A stretch of 64,000 nucleotides of DNA from Fundicoccus ignavus (GCF_009659375.1 NZ_WJQT01000010.1:47777-111776), one strand, 5' to 3'. Shown: positions 24,998-34,995, numbered from the stretch's first letter. Numbers and translations are program-made. The notes: generated by a model not told the origin, from the sequence alone.

Positions 24998-26134
24998 TTA
25001 CTTATTAAATTTTTGCGACACAACTTCGATTGCATTTATTAAAGCTGTAACATCTTCATCGGTTGTAGTATGCGACATACTAATTCTTATAGCTGAGGTA
25101 GATATTGCTTCTGGAATATTCATTGCTTTTAAAGTATGGTGCGCTTGATGTTTGCGACTTGAGCAAGCACTTGTTGTCGAAACAATAACGGATTTTTCTG
25201 CTAAAGCATGCACTAACACTTCTCCAGGAACTCTTTCTAGTGCTGCACAAATAATATGTTCGCTTCCTGTTTGTTCTGCGTAAACCTGCCATTTTTGACT
25301 AGTTAATGACTGACAAATTTTTTCACGGTACAATTTTAGTTTAGGTTTAACAATCTCTTGCGATTCTTTCGATAAACGTAATGCTTTGGCAGTTGCTACA
25401 ATAGCTGGTAAGTTTTCAGTACTACTTCTTAGACCTGCTTCTTGACCTCCACCATACAACATAGGTTCTGAATCAACTTTCTGGCGCTTAGCTAGTATAC
25501 CAACACCTCGAACAGAATGAAATTTATGACTAGATAAACTTAACAAATCAATTCGTTTATTTAACATATTCTCGAATTGTGTTGTGACACTTTGAATACC
25601 ATCGACGTGCCACACTATTTGTGGAAAGTCTTTAAGTAGTTCCGCGATCGCATCGAGGGGTTGAATACTTCCCACTTCATTATTAACGGACATTGTTGAA
25701 AGGATTAATACATCTTTGGTTATTAATTGTGCTAATGATTTTAAGTCTAACACTCCATCTTCATCAACTGGAGCTAATTCAACGATATAGCCCATACGTT
25801 CAATCATTTCAATTTGAGCAGTAATTGAAGGATGCTCAATACTTGAAATAATAACTTTTTTCCTTTCAGAATGCAGTGATCCTAAAGCAGGTAAAACAGC
25901 TTGAAAAACCCAATTATTTGCTTCAGTTCCACTAGAAGTAAAATAAATTTCACTTTCTTTATAATCTAAAAGTTCTGCTACTTGTTGTCTTGCACTGTTT
26001 AATAAAGCTTTAGATTTTTCACCCATAAAATGAATACTTGACGGGTTAGCAAAATAATTTATAGCAACTTCTTGCACTACTTTCATTACTGTTTCAGAGG
26101 GTTGTGTTGTTGCACTATTATCGAAATAAAACAT
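24998..26134 (-). CDS. Cysteine desulfurase (NifS/IscS family, ThiI partner)
   Basis: This is a PLP enzyme that takes sulfur from cysteine as a persulfide. The PLP-binding Lys is in SLSSHKFHSVRGVGIL, the active-site Cys in STTSACSSRKHQAHHTL, and FTSSGTEANNW and MSVNNEVGSIQPL are present (378 aa). Its direct coupling to thiI matches the NifZ-type enzyme of Bacillus that serves 4-thiouridine formation. RBS: AAAGGAGTCCAATC. Confidence 0.93.
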   Translation of the reverse strand: MFYFDNSATTQPSETVMKVVQEVAINYFANPSSIHFMGEKSKALLNSARQQVAELLDYKESEIYFTSSGTEANNWVFQAVLPALGSLHSERKKVIISSIEHPSITAQIEMIERMGYIVELAPVDEDGVLDLKSLAQLITKDVLILSTMSVNNEVGSIQPLDAIAELLKDFPQIVWHVDGIQSVTTQFENMLNKRIDLLSLSSHKFHSVRGVGILAKRQKVDSEPMLYGGGQEAGLRSSTENLPAIVATAKALRLSKESQEIVKPKLKLYREKICQSLTSQKWQVYAEQTGSEHIICAALERVPGEVLVHALAEKSVIVSTTSACSSRKHQAHHTLKAMNIPEAISTSAIRISMSHTTTDEDVTALINAIEVVSQKFNK

Positions 26135-26316
26135 GATTGGACTCCTTTATTTTAAAAACTCAATCTATCTGCTTAGTCATTATAGCGAAGTGAATTAAAC
26201 TATTCTAGAGTTGAATTCACTCATGTAGAGTAACTTGAAAATCTCCCTACTCACCTTGTCTTTACTGTTAATTGATGTGTCTTTATTACCTAATGTCTTA
26301 GTTCCTATTTACAGAA

Positions 26317-26350
26317 CAAAAGACAGAAAGGCTAAGCCGCTTCTGTCTTC
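26317..26350 (-). terminator. Intrinsic terminator of ezrA
   Basis: AGACAGAA (26321-26328) pairs with TTCTGTCT (26341-26348), extended by GG/CC inside, with T-rich sequence following on the minus strand. Confidence 0.8.
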
Positions 26351-26362
26351 TATCTATAAATA

Positions 26363-28087
26363 TTAATAAATTCTAGCTTGTTTTTCTTGATGATACATAC
26401 GTCTTACTTGTGTAGGACCATCTTGGTCAACACGACGTAATGCTTTCTCAATTATAGCTAAACTTTCTTGATAGCGGAATTCGCGATGGAATAAATATTG
26501 CGCTTCCTTAATCGCTTGATCCATTTCAGGGTAATCATAACGGAATCGATTACTATGTTGAATCATATATTCTGTTAACATAGCACTATCAATAATATCT
26601 TCTGTTAAAGTTTCAAGTTGATCTAAATGAGTTTCTAATTGCTCTGCTGTATGTTCAATTTCACTCATGTCAATTCTAACACGGTTTAATTGTTTCGATA
26701 AGCTTTCAATTTCATCCGTCACTTGGTAGAACTTAGCGTAGTAATCTTCACTTAAACCTGGTAAGTGATATTTCTCAACTTTACGTTTGATGTTTCTTAA
26801 ATCTAATTCATATAAATCTAAGTTACTTTTGATTTCTTTTTCTCTAACTGTTAAATCAGACAAATTCTCAACTAACTTACGTTGTTTATCATCAATCTCA
26901 TCAAATCGTTTTTGTAGTTTCTTGATTACTGATTCAATTTTAGTATAGATGGCATTATGTTCGTTAATTTCTGTTGATAAATCACGGAATTTATTTGCTT
27001 CAATACGAATCTGATCTGTTAATTCTTTAACTTGATCTAACTCACTATTGTGTAGAATATAACTCTGTGCAATACGATCAACTTCAATTCCCGCATAACG
27101 ATTATTTTCTTCAACTTTTTTTATTTGATCGCGTAATTGACTTACGTTTTTATTAACAAATTCTTTAGCTGCAACTTCTGATTCTAATAAATCATATAAA
27201 GAATTAATTTCTCGATCAGCTTTATCCATTAAAGTTTTTGCATCAGCTAAGTCTGCGTTTTTAATTTCTTGTTTAGCATTATTTAATTGTTCCTGAATTT
27301 CATCAATCTCTTCAGGCACATTAATATTCTCAAAATTATAACGGCTCTCTAACATACGTTGGTAGCCTTCACGCAAGTCAGCTAATGAATCTTCATAATC
27401 ATTTTTGATTTTGTCATACATGTTTGGAATCTTTTCAAGAATTTCCTCTAGGCTCGTCATATCAGATTCAATTGTATCTAACATGTCTTGCGCTTCAAGG
27501 TGATCTCCATTCGTTGTATATTCGTTATACTTCGTAAAGTTCAACTCTAAATACTGAATGTTTTTCTCTAAAGTTTCAATAGCAGGACCATAATCAAAAC
27601 TTTGGTTCATAATGCTTTTACGGGCTGTATTGTATCTCTCTAATAATTGTTCATTACGCTCTTGGTTTGCTTCATCCACAGATAATAATTCTGTTAGTTG
27701 TTCGTGTAACTCATTCACTTGAACCTCTGTTTCATCAAGAATTTCTCTTGCTTGATGGACAGCTTTTTGAGCTTTGACTAAGTTCATTTGCTCAAGGAAT
27801 TGTTCTGAACCAACTAAAGCAGATTCGATTTCAGTGAATTGAAAGTTTGTAATGGTCTGCCAAGTCGCAACTAAACTTTCATATCTACGCTTAGTTTGAC
27901 CTGATAAATTCATGTTCTTCAACGTATATAATTGATCAGCAATTGAAATTGCCATCATTTTGTCTTTGCGTTCTTCCAATTCTCTAATGTCTTTATTGCG
28001 CTGGGTTTTGAAATAATAAATTACTCCGTAAATAACCAGAACAATGACGACTATAATAAATAGTATGTCAGTAAATCTCAATTGCAT
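26363..28087 (-). CDS. ezrA: Septation ring regulator EzrA
   Basis: EzrA is a membrane-anchored spectrin-like protein that controls FtsZ ring formation. A single N-terminal membrane segment (FTDILFIIVVIVLVIYGVIYYF) is followed by about 540 residues of coiled coil, rich in Glu, Lys, Leu and Gln, ending RRMYHQEKQARIY. The length of 574 is normal. The gene stands alone with a terminator. EzrA is one of the division proteins encoded outside the main division cluster seen at 50-63 kb. Confidence 0.95.
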   Translation of the reverse strand: MQLRFTDILFIIVVIVLVIYGVIYYFKTQRNKDIRELEERKDKMMAISIADQLYTLKNMNLSGQTKRRYESLVATWQTITNFQFTEIESALVGSEQFLEQMNLVKAQKAVHQAREILDETEVQVNELHEQLTELLSVDEANQERNEQLLERYNTARKSIMNQSFDYGPAIETLEKNIQYLELNFTKYNEYTTNGDHLEAQDMLDTIESDMTSLEEILEKIPNMYDKIKNDYEDSLADLREGYQRMLESRYNFENINVPEEIDEIQEQLNNAKQEIKNADLADAKTLMDKADREINSLYDLLESEVAAKEFVNKNVSQLRDQIKKVEENNRYAGIEVDRIAQSYILHNSELDQVKELTDQIRIEANKFRDLSTEINEHNAIYTKIESVIKKLQKRFDEIDDKQRKLVENLSDLTVREKEIKSNLDLYELDLRNIKRKVEKYHLPGLSEDYYAKFYQVTDEIESLSKQLNRVRIDMSEIEHTAEQLETHLDQLETLTEDIIDSAMLTEYMIQHSNRFRYDYPEMDQAIKEAQYLFHREFRYQESLAIIEKALRRVDQDGPTQVRRMYHQEKQARIY

Positions 28088-28318
28088 TCTAGTTCGCTCC
28101 TCTGTTCCATCGTAATTATCTTAATTGGCAGTAGATGAATTTAATCCGTAATTAATCACTCTATATTATAGCATTACAAGTGGTTTAATTAAAGCGAAAC
28201 AGTGTATTATTAACATTATTTTTCTTTATTTTATAAGGATTCCATCCATCCAACAACGATGAGCAATTTGACTTATCACTATTTTTAATACTAATTCACT
28301 TATGATTAAGTCATAAGA

Positions 28319-28352
28319 AAACAGGTAAGAACCTAGAGATTCCTACCTGTTG
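28319..28352 (-). terminator. Intrinsic terminator of rpsD
   Basis: ACAGGTA (28321-28327) pairs with TACCTGT (28344-28350). GTTTTCTTATG follows on the minus strand. Confidence 0.75.
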
Positions 28353-28372
28353 CGATAGCATTAATTTAGTGA

Positions 28373-28981
28373 TTAGCCTAATTTGTTGTAGTATTCAACG
28401 ACTAGAGCTTCATCTACTTCTGCGTTTAATTCACTTCTTTGAGGTAAGCGAGTCATTTTTCCTTCCATTGCTGTTTCATCGTAAGAAACGAACTCTAAAC
28501 GAGTTACCATGTTTTCTAATGCTTCTTTAACGATAGCAATGTCACGAGAAGATTCACGTAAACCAATTACTTGTTCAGGTTGAACTAAATAAGATGGAAT
28601 ATCAACACGTTTACCATCGACAGTAATGTGACCGTGGTTAACTAATTGACGAGCTTGACGACGAGTAGTCGCAAAACCTAAACGGTAAACTAAGTTATCT
28701 AAACGAGTTTCTAGAATAACCATGAAGTTCTCACCGTGTTTACCTTCTTTAATTTTACCAGCTTTATTAAACAAAGTAGCGAATTGACGTTCGTTCATTC
28801 CGTACATGTGACGTAATTTTTGTTTTTCTTGTAATTGTAAAGCATACTCAGAAAGTTTTTTACGTTGGTTACCATGTTGTCCTGGTGGGAATGGGCGTTT
28901 TGCTAATTCCTTACCTGTTTCTGTTAATGAAATACCTAGACGACGTGATAATTTCCATGATGGACCTGTATATCTTGACAT
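28373..28981 (-). CDS. rpsD: Ribosomal protein S4
   Basis: S4 is a primary 16S rRNA binder and assembly initiator. The protein is 202 residues, beginning [19 protein letters not shown], with [20 protein letters not shown] and the S4 RNA-binding domain [37 protein letters not shown]. It is monocistronic and preceded by a structured leader, consistent with autoregulation. Confidence 0.97.
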   Translation of the reverse strand: MSRYTGPSWKLSRRLGISLTETGKELAKRPFPPGQHGNQRKKLSEYALQLQEKQKLRHMYGMNERQFATLFNKAGKIKEGKHGENFMVILETRLDNLVYRLGFATTRRQARQLVNHGHITVDGKRVDIPSYLVQPEQVIGLRESSRDIAIVKEALENMVTRLEFVSYDETAMEGKMTRLPQRSELNAEVDEALVVEYYNKLG

Positions 28982-28984
28982 TAA

Positions 28985-29150
28985 GATTCCTCCAATAATA
29001 TGTTTTATGGAGTAAAATAATAGTTAAAAAAACCGAATGCGTGCAGTTTAACTTCAACTTTCGCTTTTGCAGCCGCAGTTACTGATTGACCTTTTCATAA
29101 GGCGTTAGACTGTTGACGCGCTTTCTTTTTTTTCGCTGCATTATTTTACA
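28985..29150 (-). promoter_or_regulatory. Candidate S4 (rpsD) leader
   Basis: The roughly 160-base untranslated leader contains GC-rich segments, AACGCCTTATGAAAAGGTCAA and TGCGGCTGCAAAAGCGAAAG, before a T-run and the ribosome site. Firmicutes rpsD is known to be autoregulated through such a leader. The pseudoknot was not modelled. Confidence 0.55.
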
Positions 29151-29211
29151 CTCCTACTATTATAACGAAACCTGCTAGTATTTCAAGTGTTATTTTTATC
29201 ATTTTATAAAT

Positions 29212-29252
29212 AAATACACCTCATACCGACATAGCAAGTAAGAGGTGTATTA
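29212..29252 (-). terminator. Terminator of the amino-acid ABC operon
   Basis: AATACACCTC (29213-29222) pairs with GAGGTGTATT (29242-29251). It lies just after the ATPase gene stop. Confidence 0.8.
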
Positions 29253-29259
29253 TTTGATA

Positions 29260-29928
29260 CTAATTTAAGAAACTTGTTGATTCAATTACTTGGGCTCGAC
29301 TGCCTAATAACTCCACTAATGTTCTGTCATGTGTAATAATTAAAATCATCATACCTTGAGCTTGCAACTGCAAAATTAAATCTGCAACTTTAGCCACGGT
29401 TTGTTCGTCTAAAGCTGAAGTTGGTTCATCAAAACATAGAATACTCGGATTCATCATCATTGCTCTTGCAATGGATACTCTTTGTTTTTGCCCCCCAGAT
29501 AATTGTCTAGGCTTCATTAACTCTTTATCCGGTAAGCCCATTTGATTAAGCAATTCTTTAGCTTTAACAATCAGCTCCTCACGACTTCCCATTTTATTTG
29601 ATAATGGTGCTAATAATAAATTTTCTAAAACACTTAAATTAGGAAACAACTGATAATCTTGAAATACTAAACCAATTCTGTGTTGGTATGCTTTAACATC
29701 ATTAGACGATTTATATACACCATCTTCTACTAAAAGAACACCATCTATTGAAATTGAACCTTGATCGACTTTTTCTAAATTATTAATCATTCTAAGCAGT
29801 GTTGTTTTACCACTACCTGACTCTCCTAAAACAATCGTAATTTGTTCCGGGGTCACTTCGAAATCATAATTATCAATGATTAAATTTGACCCAAATTTTT
29901 TTGATATACCTTCTACTTTTAAACTCAT
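29260..29928 (-). CDS. Amino-acid ABC transporter ATP-binding protein
   Basis: This is the ATPase of a polar amino-acid importer (222 aa). Walker A LGESGSGKTTLL, Q-loop LVFQDYQLFPNLSV, signature LSGGQKQRVSIARAM and Walker B ILCFDEPTSALD are intact. It is the third gene of the binding protein-permease-ATPase operon and begins 11 bases after the permease stop, with AGGAGGAGACCTG before the ATG. Confidence 0.95.
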   Translation of the reverse strand: MSLKVEGISKKFGSNLIIDNYDFEVTPEQITIVLGESGSGKTTLLRMINNLEKVDQGSISIDGVLLVEDGVYKSSNDVKAYQHRIGLVFQDYQLFPNLSVLENLLLAPLSNKMGSREELIVKAKELLNQMGLPDKELMKPRQLSGGQKQRVSIARAMMMNPSILCFDEPTSALDEQTVAKVADLILQLQAQGMMILIITHDRTLVELLGSRAQVIESTSFLN

Positions 29929-29939
29929 CAGGTCTCCTC

Positions 29940-30575
29940 CTAATCTTCAATCTTTTGTTCAATTTTATTCAGAATAAATGTAGTAATTCCCGTAAATACT
30001 AGATAGATCACACCAACGTACACAAACGGCAATAAGCTAGCGCTTTGATTAGCCAATGTACGACCAGTTTTTAATAGCTCGTCTAAACCTAGAATATAAA
30101 TTAATGACGTGTCTTTAATTAAACTAATGACTTCGTTTCCGACTGATGGCATCACAATTTTCCACAGTTGGGGTAAAATCACTTTGCGTAAGCCAGTAAA
30201 ACGATCAATTGACAATACTTTCAAAGCCTCATATTGAGCATTGGGTATAGCATTTAAACCACCTCGGAAAATTTCAACGAAATAAGCAGCATAATTAATA
30301 ATTAATGTAAATAATGCTGATTCAAATCGTCCTAACACAATTCCGACAAAGGGCAAACCGAAAAAGACAAACATCATTTGTAATAATAATGGTGTGCCTC
30401 TAAACAGATAGACATACACTCTGATAATGCTCCCTAACCATTTGGGTAACTTTTGCTCGATCAAAGCTAATATAAGCCCTAAAGGTATACTTCCAACTAA
30501 AGTAAGTATAAAAAATAAAATTGTTGTCTTAAATCCTTCCAATAGTGGCTCCAGCATTGTCAGTGATTCCATCAT
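29940..30575 (-). CDS. Amino-acid ABC transporter permease
   Basis: This is the integral membrane subunit of the HisM/GlnP type (211 aa). It has about five membrane segments and the coupling motif EIFRGGLNAIPNAQYEALKVL, which contacts the ATPase, then LPQLWKIVMPSVGNEVISLIKDTSLIYILG. It lies between the binding-protein and ATPase genes. As is normal for this family, one permease gene probably makes a homodimer. Confidence 0.94.
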   Translation of the reverse strand: MMESLTMLEPLLEGFKTTILFFILTLVGSIPLGLILALIEQKLPKWLGSIIRVYVYLFRGTPLLLQMMFVFFGLPFVGIVLGRFESALFTLIINYAAYFVEIFRGGLNAIPNAQYEALKVLSIDRFTGLRKVILPQLWKIVMPSVGNEVISLIKDTSLIYILGLDELLKTGRTLANQSASLLPFVYVGVIYLVFTGITTFILNKIEQKIED

Positions 30576-30599
30576 GTTGCACTTCCTTTTTTGCGATTA

Positions 30600-31400
30600 T
30601 TATTCTTCTTCTGATTCGATTTCAGTGAACCAGTTTGCTTTAATTTCTTTAAATGTTCCATCTTCGATGATTTCAGCTAATGTTTCATTGAATTCTTTTA
30701 CAAATTCCTCATCAACTTTACGGAACCCAACGCCATATTCTTCTTCGCCAAAATTATCTTCTAAAATTCTGTAGTCTGCTGCTGATCCATTTTGTTCTAA
30801 GAAATAGCTAGCTAATGTTTCATCTACAACAATTGCATCAACGCGACCATTGTTCAAATCACTAAATACTTCAATAAATGTCGCATAAGTTACTGGATCA
30901 CTACCTAATGTTTGAACAAACTCTTCATCTGCTAAGATAGCCTCTAATGAAGCAGATTGTTCTTGAGTAGCTAATACTTTACCAGCTAAATCTACTTTAC
31001 TTACGACTTCGCTATCTACAGGAACAATAATAATTTGACGGTTTTCAATATACGGTGCTGAGAATAAAACAACTTCTTCTCTTTCAGGAGTAATTGAGTA
31101 ACCATTCCAAATCATATCAATATTCCCTGTGTTTAATTCTGTTTCTTTCATACTCCAATCAATTGGTTGAAATTTAAACTCAACATCCATGCGTTCAAAA
31201 ATTTCAGCTGCTAAGTCCAAATCAAAACCAACGTGTTCGCCTTCTTCGTTTTTAAACCCAAACGGTGCAAAGGTATCATCAAACCCAATAACAACTTCTT
31301 TCTCACGATCAATTACTTGATTAGCTTGAGCATTTACAGTGTTTGGAGCGACCATTAACAATACCATTAAACTTACTAAGAATTTTACCATTTTTTTCAT
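30600..31400 (-). CDS. Amino-acid ABC transporter substrate-binding protein
   Basis: This is a family-3 solute-binding protein with a signal peptide (MKKMVKFLVSLMVLLMVAPNTVNAQ) and no lipobox Cys. Pocket motifs are FDDTFAPFGFKNEEG, GFDLDLAAEIFERMDV, DMIWNGYSITPERE and FSAPYIENRQIIIV. It differs clearly from the trio at 8-10.7 kb. It is the first gene of a complete importer operon behind a T-box whose specifier best reads ACA (Thr). The ligand is inferred only from that leader. Confidence 0.92.
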   Translation of the reverse strand: MKKMVKFLVSLMVLLMVAPNTVNAQANQVIDREKEVVIGFDDTFAPFGFKNEEGEHVGFDLDLAAEIFERMDVEFKFQPIDWSMKETELNTGNIDMIWNGYSITPEREEVVLFSAPYIENRQIIIVPVDSEVVSKVDLAGKVLATQEQSASLEAILADEEFVQTLGSDPVTYATFIEVFSDLNNGRVDAIVVDETLASYFLEQNGSAADYRILEDNFGEEEYGVGFRKVDEEFVKEFNETLAEIIEDGTFKEIKANWFTEIESEEE

Positions 31401-31479
31401 AACAATTCCCTCACTTTAATAATTTTTATTCTTATTTGCCTAACAACAACATCAGTCGACCTACTTAGATAAAACCAAA

Positions 31480-31730
31480 AAAGGCGTCCTTCAATCCAAT
31501 TAGGATTAAAGGACGCTTAAACGTGGTTCCACCTTTATTCATAGTCTTTTCACAAAGACTATCTCAATCAGTTACTATTAATAACTGTAGCGATAACGTG
31601 GCAAACGGTGAAAAATAGTTTATCTTTAAGCTGTGTCTTCATAGGCTATTTAGATTTGCTTTTCAGCTAACGCAAACTCTCTGTCAAAATAGTGCCCTAT
31701 CTCTTTGTCTTAAATTATCTCAAAACATTA
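31480..31730 (-). promoter_or_regulatory. T-box leader of the amino-acid ABC operon (likely Thr)
   Basis: The T-box motif AGGTGGAACCACGT (31521-31534) and the terminator GGCGTCCTT...AAGGACGCC (31483-31516) are clear. In Stem I, ATAGG/CCTAT and TTTAAG/CTTAAA enclose GAAGACACAG (31631-31640). With the GAA-N-codon spacing seen in the valS leader, the specifier is ACA (Thr), though the following base is C rather than A. The TGGA variable base needs a tRNA with discriminator U, which fits tRNA-Thr and argues against His (CAC). Confidence 0.8.
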
Positions 31731-31803
31731 ATCACTTTTTTATTTAAGATAATAATAAGATATCAAGTGTTTTTTGTCAACCTTTTTAATCATATTTTAA
31801 TAA

Positions 31804-32511
31804 TTATAGTTTTAAGTCCGCTGGAATTGCTTCAATAAACTTCGTAACTAATGAAGCCGACATCTTACCCGCAAATAAAATGAATTGATCAAATGAAATA
31901 CTTGCTTCTGAATCTGCACTATCTGAAATAGCGCGAATAATAACAAATGGAACACCTAACACGTAGGCCGTTTGCGCAATTGCTGCAGATTCCATTTCCG
32001 CAGCTCTTACCGTTGGGAAAGTTGTGGCAATTTCATTAATTTTCTCTTTCGAATTAATGAACTGATCACCACTAGCAATTTGTCCTACAATCGGTTCAAT
32101 ATCGATTTCTCGACAAGCTGCTTGTGCAATTCTTAATAATTCTGTATTCGGGTAATAAACATTAGGCATACCAGCCATTTGACCTGGTTCATATCCAAAT
32201 CCTGTTACATCCACATCGTGATGTACTAAAGAATGAGCAATCACTAAGTCTCCTACTTTTAATGCTGAATCAATTGCGCCAGCTGATCCCGTATTAATCA
32301 TTGCTTCTACTTCAAACTTCTCTTTTAAGAGCATTGCACTAACTGTGGCATTTACTTTACCAATCCCTGATAATACAAGCACTACATCGTGGACACCCAG
32401 GCTTCCACTCGTGAATTCATAACCATAAAAGTTTTGTACTTCTTGGTTTTGGATAACCTCTTTTAAATAGCGAATCTCTTCTTCCATCGCTCCAATAATT
32501 CCAATTTTCAT
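31804..32511 (-). CDS. mtnN: 5'-methylthioadenosine/S-adenosylhomocysteine nucleosidase
   Basis: MtnN hydrolyses MTA and SAH, recycling methylation and polyamine by-products. The 235-residue protein shows MKIGIIGAMEEEI, LVLSGIGKVNATVSA, INTGSAGAI, EMESAAIAQTAYVLGVPFV and RAISDSAD, all canonical. RBS: AAGGAGAGAAGT. It is preceded on the same strand by the small membrane-anchored gene and a nudix hydrolase gene, an arrangement seen in other Lactobacillales. Confidence 0.96.
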   Translation of the reverse strand: MKIGIIGAMEEEIRYLKEVIQNQEVQNFYGYEFTSGSLGVHDVVLVLSGIGKVNATVSAMLLKEKFEVEAMINTGSAGAIDSALKVGDLVIAHSLVHHDVDVTGFGYEPGQMAGMPNVYYPNTELLRIAQAACREIDIEPIVGQIASGDQFINSKEKINEIATTFPTVRAAEMESAAIAQTAYVLGVPFVIIRAISDSADSEASISFDQFILFAGKMSASLVTKFIEAIPADLKL

Positions 32512-32539
32512 ACTTCTCTCCTTAAATCTTTTAAATTAT

Positions 32540-33076
32540 TTATACCAAAAACGCAATCAATAAAATTGCTATTAATAATACACCCACGACAATGATTCCG
32601 TTTGTTAAAAAACGGTCGATTTTTGCACTATACTTTGCTCGTTTACCATCTATTGGGGCTTTTTCCAATTCATCAAACATTTCACTTTCATTTTCTGTAA
32701 TCATCTCATCTGATTGCTGTTTAAAGTATTCACTTCTTGATGGATAAATTTCTTCTTTGTCTTCATATGAATAAGTATCATTCAATTCGTCTTGTAAATG
32801 ATCATCACTTGAAGGGTGACTATAATAGTTTTCCTCATCATAGTAGTTTGACGGTTGGTCGAACTCTTGGTACCCTACTGTATATTCTTGATTATCTTGG
32901 ATATATTCAGGAGATTCATTCCAATTATCATTATCCATCCCATTTTGATTATACTCTTCTGAATAATTTTCTATTCCACTATTTTCAATAGAGTTCTCTC
33001 TTGTTGTTTCGTGTTCATAATCCAAATATTGATTATAGTCACTTTGTTTTTTTAGCTTTTTTGTTCGGAAATCCAT
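32540..33076 (-). CDS. Hypothetical C-terminally membrane-anchored protein
   Basis: This encodes 178 residues. After a short basic start (MDFRTKKLKKQ), about 130 residues are very rich in Asn, Gln, Tyr, Glu and Asp and look disordered (GIENYSEEYNQNGMDNDNWN, for example). A single C-terminal membrane helix follows, GIIVVGVLLIAILLIAFLV, preceded by KRAKYSAKIDRF. This is a tail-anchored layout with the acidic part probably cytoplasmic. The family is not recognised. It lies between nudix and mtnN genes with small gaps, so it is probably co-transcribed. Confidence 0.8.
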   Translation of the reverse strand: MDFRTKKLKKQSDYNQYLDYEHETTRENSIENSGIENYSEEYNQNGMDNDNWNESPEYIQDNQEYTVGYQEFDQPSNYYDEENYYSHPSSDDHLQDELNDTYSYEDKEEIYPSRSEYFKQQSDEMITENESEMFDELEKAPIDGKRAKYSAKIDRFLTNGIIVVGVLLIAILLIAFLV

Positions 33077-33113
33077 TTTATATTTACTCCTTTCCGATAT
33101 TACTTTAGCAAGT

Positions 33114-33686
33114 TTACTGGTTTAACCAGATTTGTAAAGCATAAAGTGTTTTTAAATCCTTAATCTCACCTTTTGCCATCATCGTTTTAATTTCTGCTTT
33201 CGTGAATTCATATACAGTTACATCTTCATCTGCATCCTGAGGTAATGGATTGTCAACTTTCACCAACTCTGACGCATGAAACAACGTAATTTCTTCATTA
33301 AGATAACCTGGCGTTACATAAAAGCTCGCAATTTTTTCAATACGTTTTGCTTGATAACCCGTCTCTTCTTCTAGCTCTCGAAGCGCGCCGACTTCGGCTA
33401 CTTCAGTTGCTGAATCATGGTAATCTAAAATTCCAGCTGGCACTTCATAAATTTCTTCAACAATGGCTGGACGGTACTGTTTAACGAGTAAGATTTTATT
33501 CTCTGATGTTACAGCAAGTATTGCAGCTGCTGGTTGATGGTGTAATAATTCTCTAGAAACAATCTGACCACTATCTAACTTGAGTTGATTATGATAGAGT
33601 CTCAAAATTGCGCCGTCAAAAATTAATTCACTCGAAACCATTCTATCATCTTGTAAAAAATTTATATCTTTATTCTCAACATTCAT
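33114..33686 (-). CDS. nudF: ADP-ribose pyrophosphatase (Nudix hydrolase)
   Basis: This hydrolyses ADP-ribose to AMP and ribose 5-phosphate. The Nudix box appears as GALRELEEETGYQAKRI, with VKQYRPAIVEEIYEVPAGIL before it, typical of the NudF class (190 aa). RBS: AGGAGTATAATAAG before MNVENKD. It is the first gene of a three-gene group with the membrane-anchored hypothetical and mtnN. Confidence 0.92.
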   Translation of the reverse strand: MNVENKDINFLQDDRMVSSELIFDGAILRLYHNQLKLDSGQIVSRELLHHQPAAAILAVTSENKILLVKQYRPAIVEEIYEVPAGILDYHDSATEVAEVGALRELEEETGYQAKRIEKIASFYVTPGYLNEEITLFHASELVKVDNPLPQDADEDVTVYEFTKAEIKTMMAKGEIKDLKTLYALQIWLNQ

Positions 33687-33899
33687 CTTATTATACTCCT
33701 CTTATTTATCATTTATGTATCAATTCTATTGTATAAGCATCTTCATTATAACTTAATCCGTCTTTAGTCTCGATTCTTTTATAAAATTGTTATCAAAAAG
33801 AAAAATCAGAGATAAGCCTCAAGTCCGATATGATAGATTCTAACTTATGGTAATCTATTATTGTAAAGCAATAAACTCAATTTTAAGGAGGAAATACTT

Positions 33900-34982
33900 A
33901 TGTTATCTTTTGGATATGCATTTTTTTGCATACTAGTTTTAATTATTAGCGGCATTTATGCCCACCGTTTAATCAACGGTAAAAACCTAACACCTAAATA
34001 TAAAAAGAAAATCCAATTAAGTCTCGGCGTTTTAATTTTTATTGCGGTGGCTCTGTTAATTTTTGGAATTGACTTTTTACATATTACATTTTTACCAACT
34101 TATGTCATATCAATCGTCTTAAGCATCATATTAAATAGCTTCTTATTAACGTTGATTTTTAATAAGTTACAAGAGTCGTTTCATTACCCATTGCTAAAAA
34201 TAATCTATTATATTGGCATCACTTTTATCTTTTTAACATCTTTTACTATTTACCAAGGTGGTTATGGTTTATCATTTGAACCCACTATAGTAACTGCAAT
34301 CTTAGTAATTGCTTCGTCAATTGCCGTTGGTGTGATGATGTTATTTTTCAAAGCGTATAAAAACCTGCGCAGTGGAAATGTTACATTTAACAATTTCCCT
34401 CAAGCTTTTACTAATAAAGATAAAATCCAACATTATTACGATCAAGGATTAAACGACTCAGAGATTGAATACTTCCGTTCTCAAATGGCCGTTGCACGCG
34501 ATCAAATCAAATCCATTGAATCAGGAGTTAACCAGACTGCTAAACTCCGTGCAATTGAAGTTCGTTACAATACAATTGAAGTCTTACAAAACTTCTTTAA
34601 AGACATTGTTGAAGAGCCTACTCGTTTCACTCAAGCAAGTCAATTTCTGTATAAATTCTTACCTTCGTTAGAAGATTTGATTCAAAAATATAATGAAATT
34701 AATGGTCATGTCGCCAAAAACAAACAAACTTACTTGATTTTGGAACGCAGTGCTCAAACCATTGAACAAATCTGCGAACAAATCACGGATGAATATGTAT
34801 TATTCCATGAAGAAACGTATAAAGAGATGCAAGATGAGATTAAATTAGCTAATCGTAATCTTTCACGTAAAGCTGCCCGTCAGAATATGAACCAAGGACA
34901 GGATTCTGATTCCATAGCGGATACTGTAAGTGATATACTTAAGGAAAGTAATGATTGGTTGGACGATAATAATGACATTTAA
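33900..34982 (+). CDS. XpaC-like membrane protein (partner of TelA)
   Basis: This encodes 360 residues with about five membrane segments in the first 150 (FFCILVLIISGIYAH to IASSIAVGVMMLFFKAY), then a helical cytoplasmic region ending in a Ser/Asp-rich tail. Its strong ribosome site (AAGGAGGAAATACTT) and its position 13 bases before a TelA gene match the XpaC/TelA pairs of Firmicutes. The old description of 5-bromo-4-chloroindolyl phosphate hydrolysis is not a proven function. It belongs to one of the few plus-strand operons here. Confidence 0.8.
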   Translation: MLSFGYAFFCILVLIISGIYAHRLINGKNLTPKYKKKIQLSLGVLIFIAVALLIFGIDFLHITFLPTYVISIVLSIILNSFLLTLIFNKLQESFHYPLLKIIYYIGITFIFLTSFTIYQGGYGLSFEPTIVTAILVIASSIAVGVMMLFFKAYKNLRSGNVTFNNFPQAFTNKDKIQHYYDQGLNDSEIEYFRSQMAVARDQIKSIESGVNQTAKLRAIEVRYNTIEVLQNFFKDIVEEPTRFTQASQFLYKFLPSLEDLIQKYNEINGHVAKNKQTYLILERSAQTIEQICEQITDEYVLFHEETYKEMQDEIKLANRNLSRKAARQNMNQGQDSDSIADTVSDILKESNDWLDDNNDI

Positions 34983-34995
34983 CAAGGAGGACATT

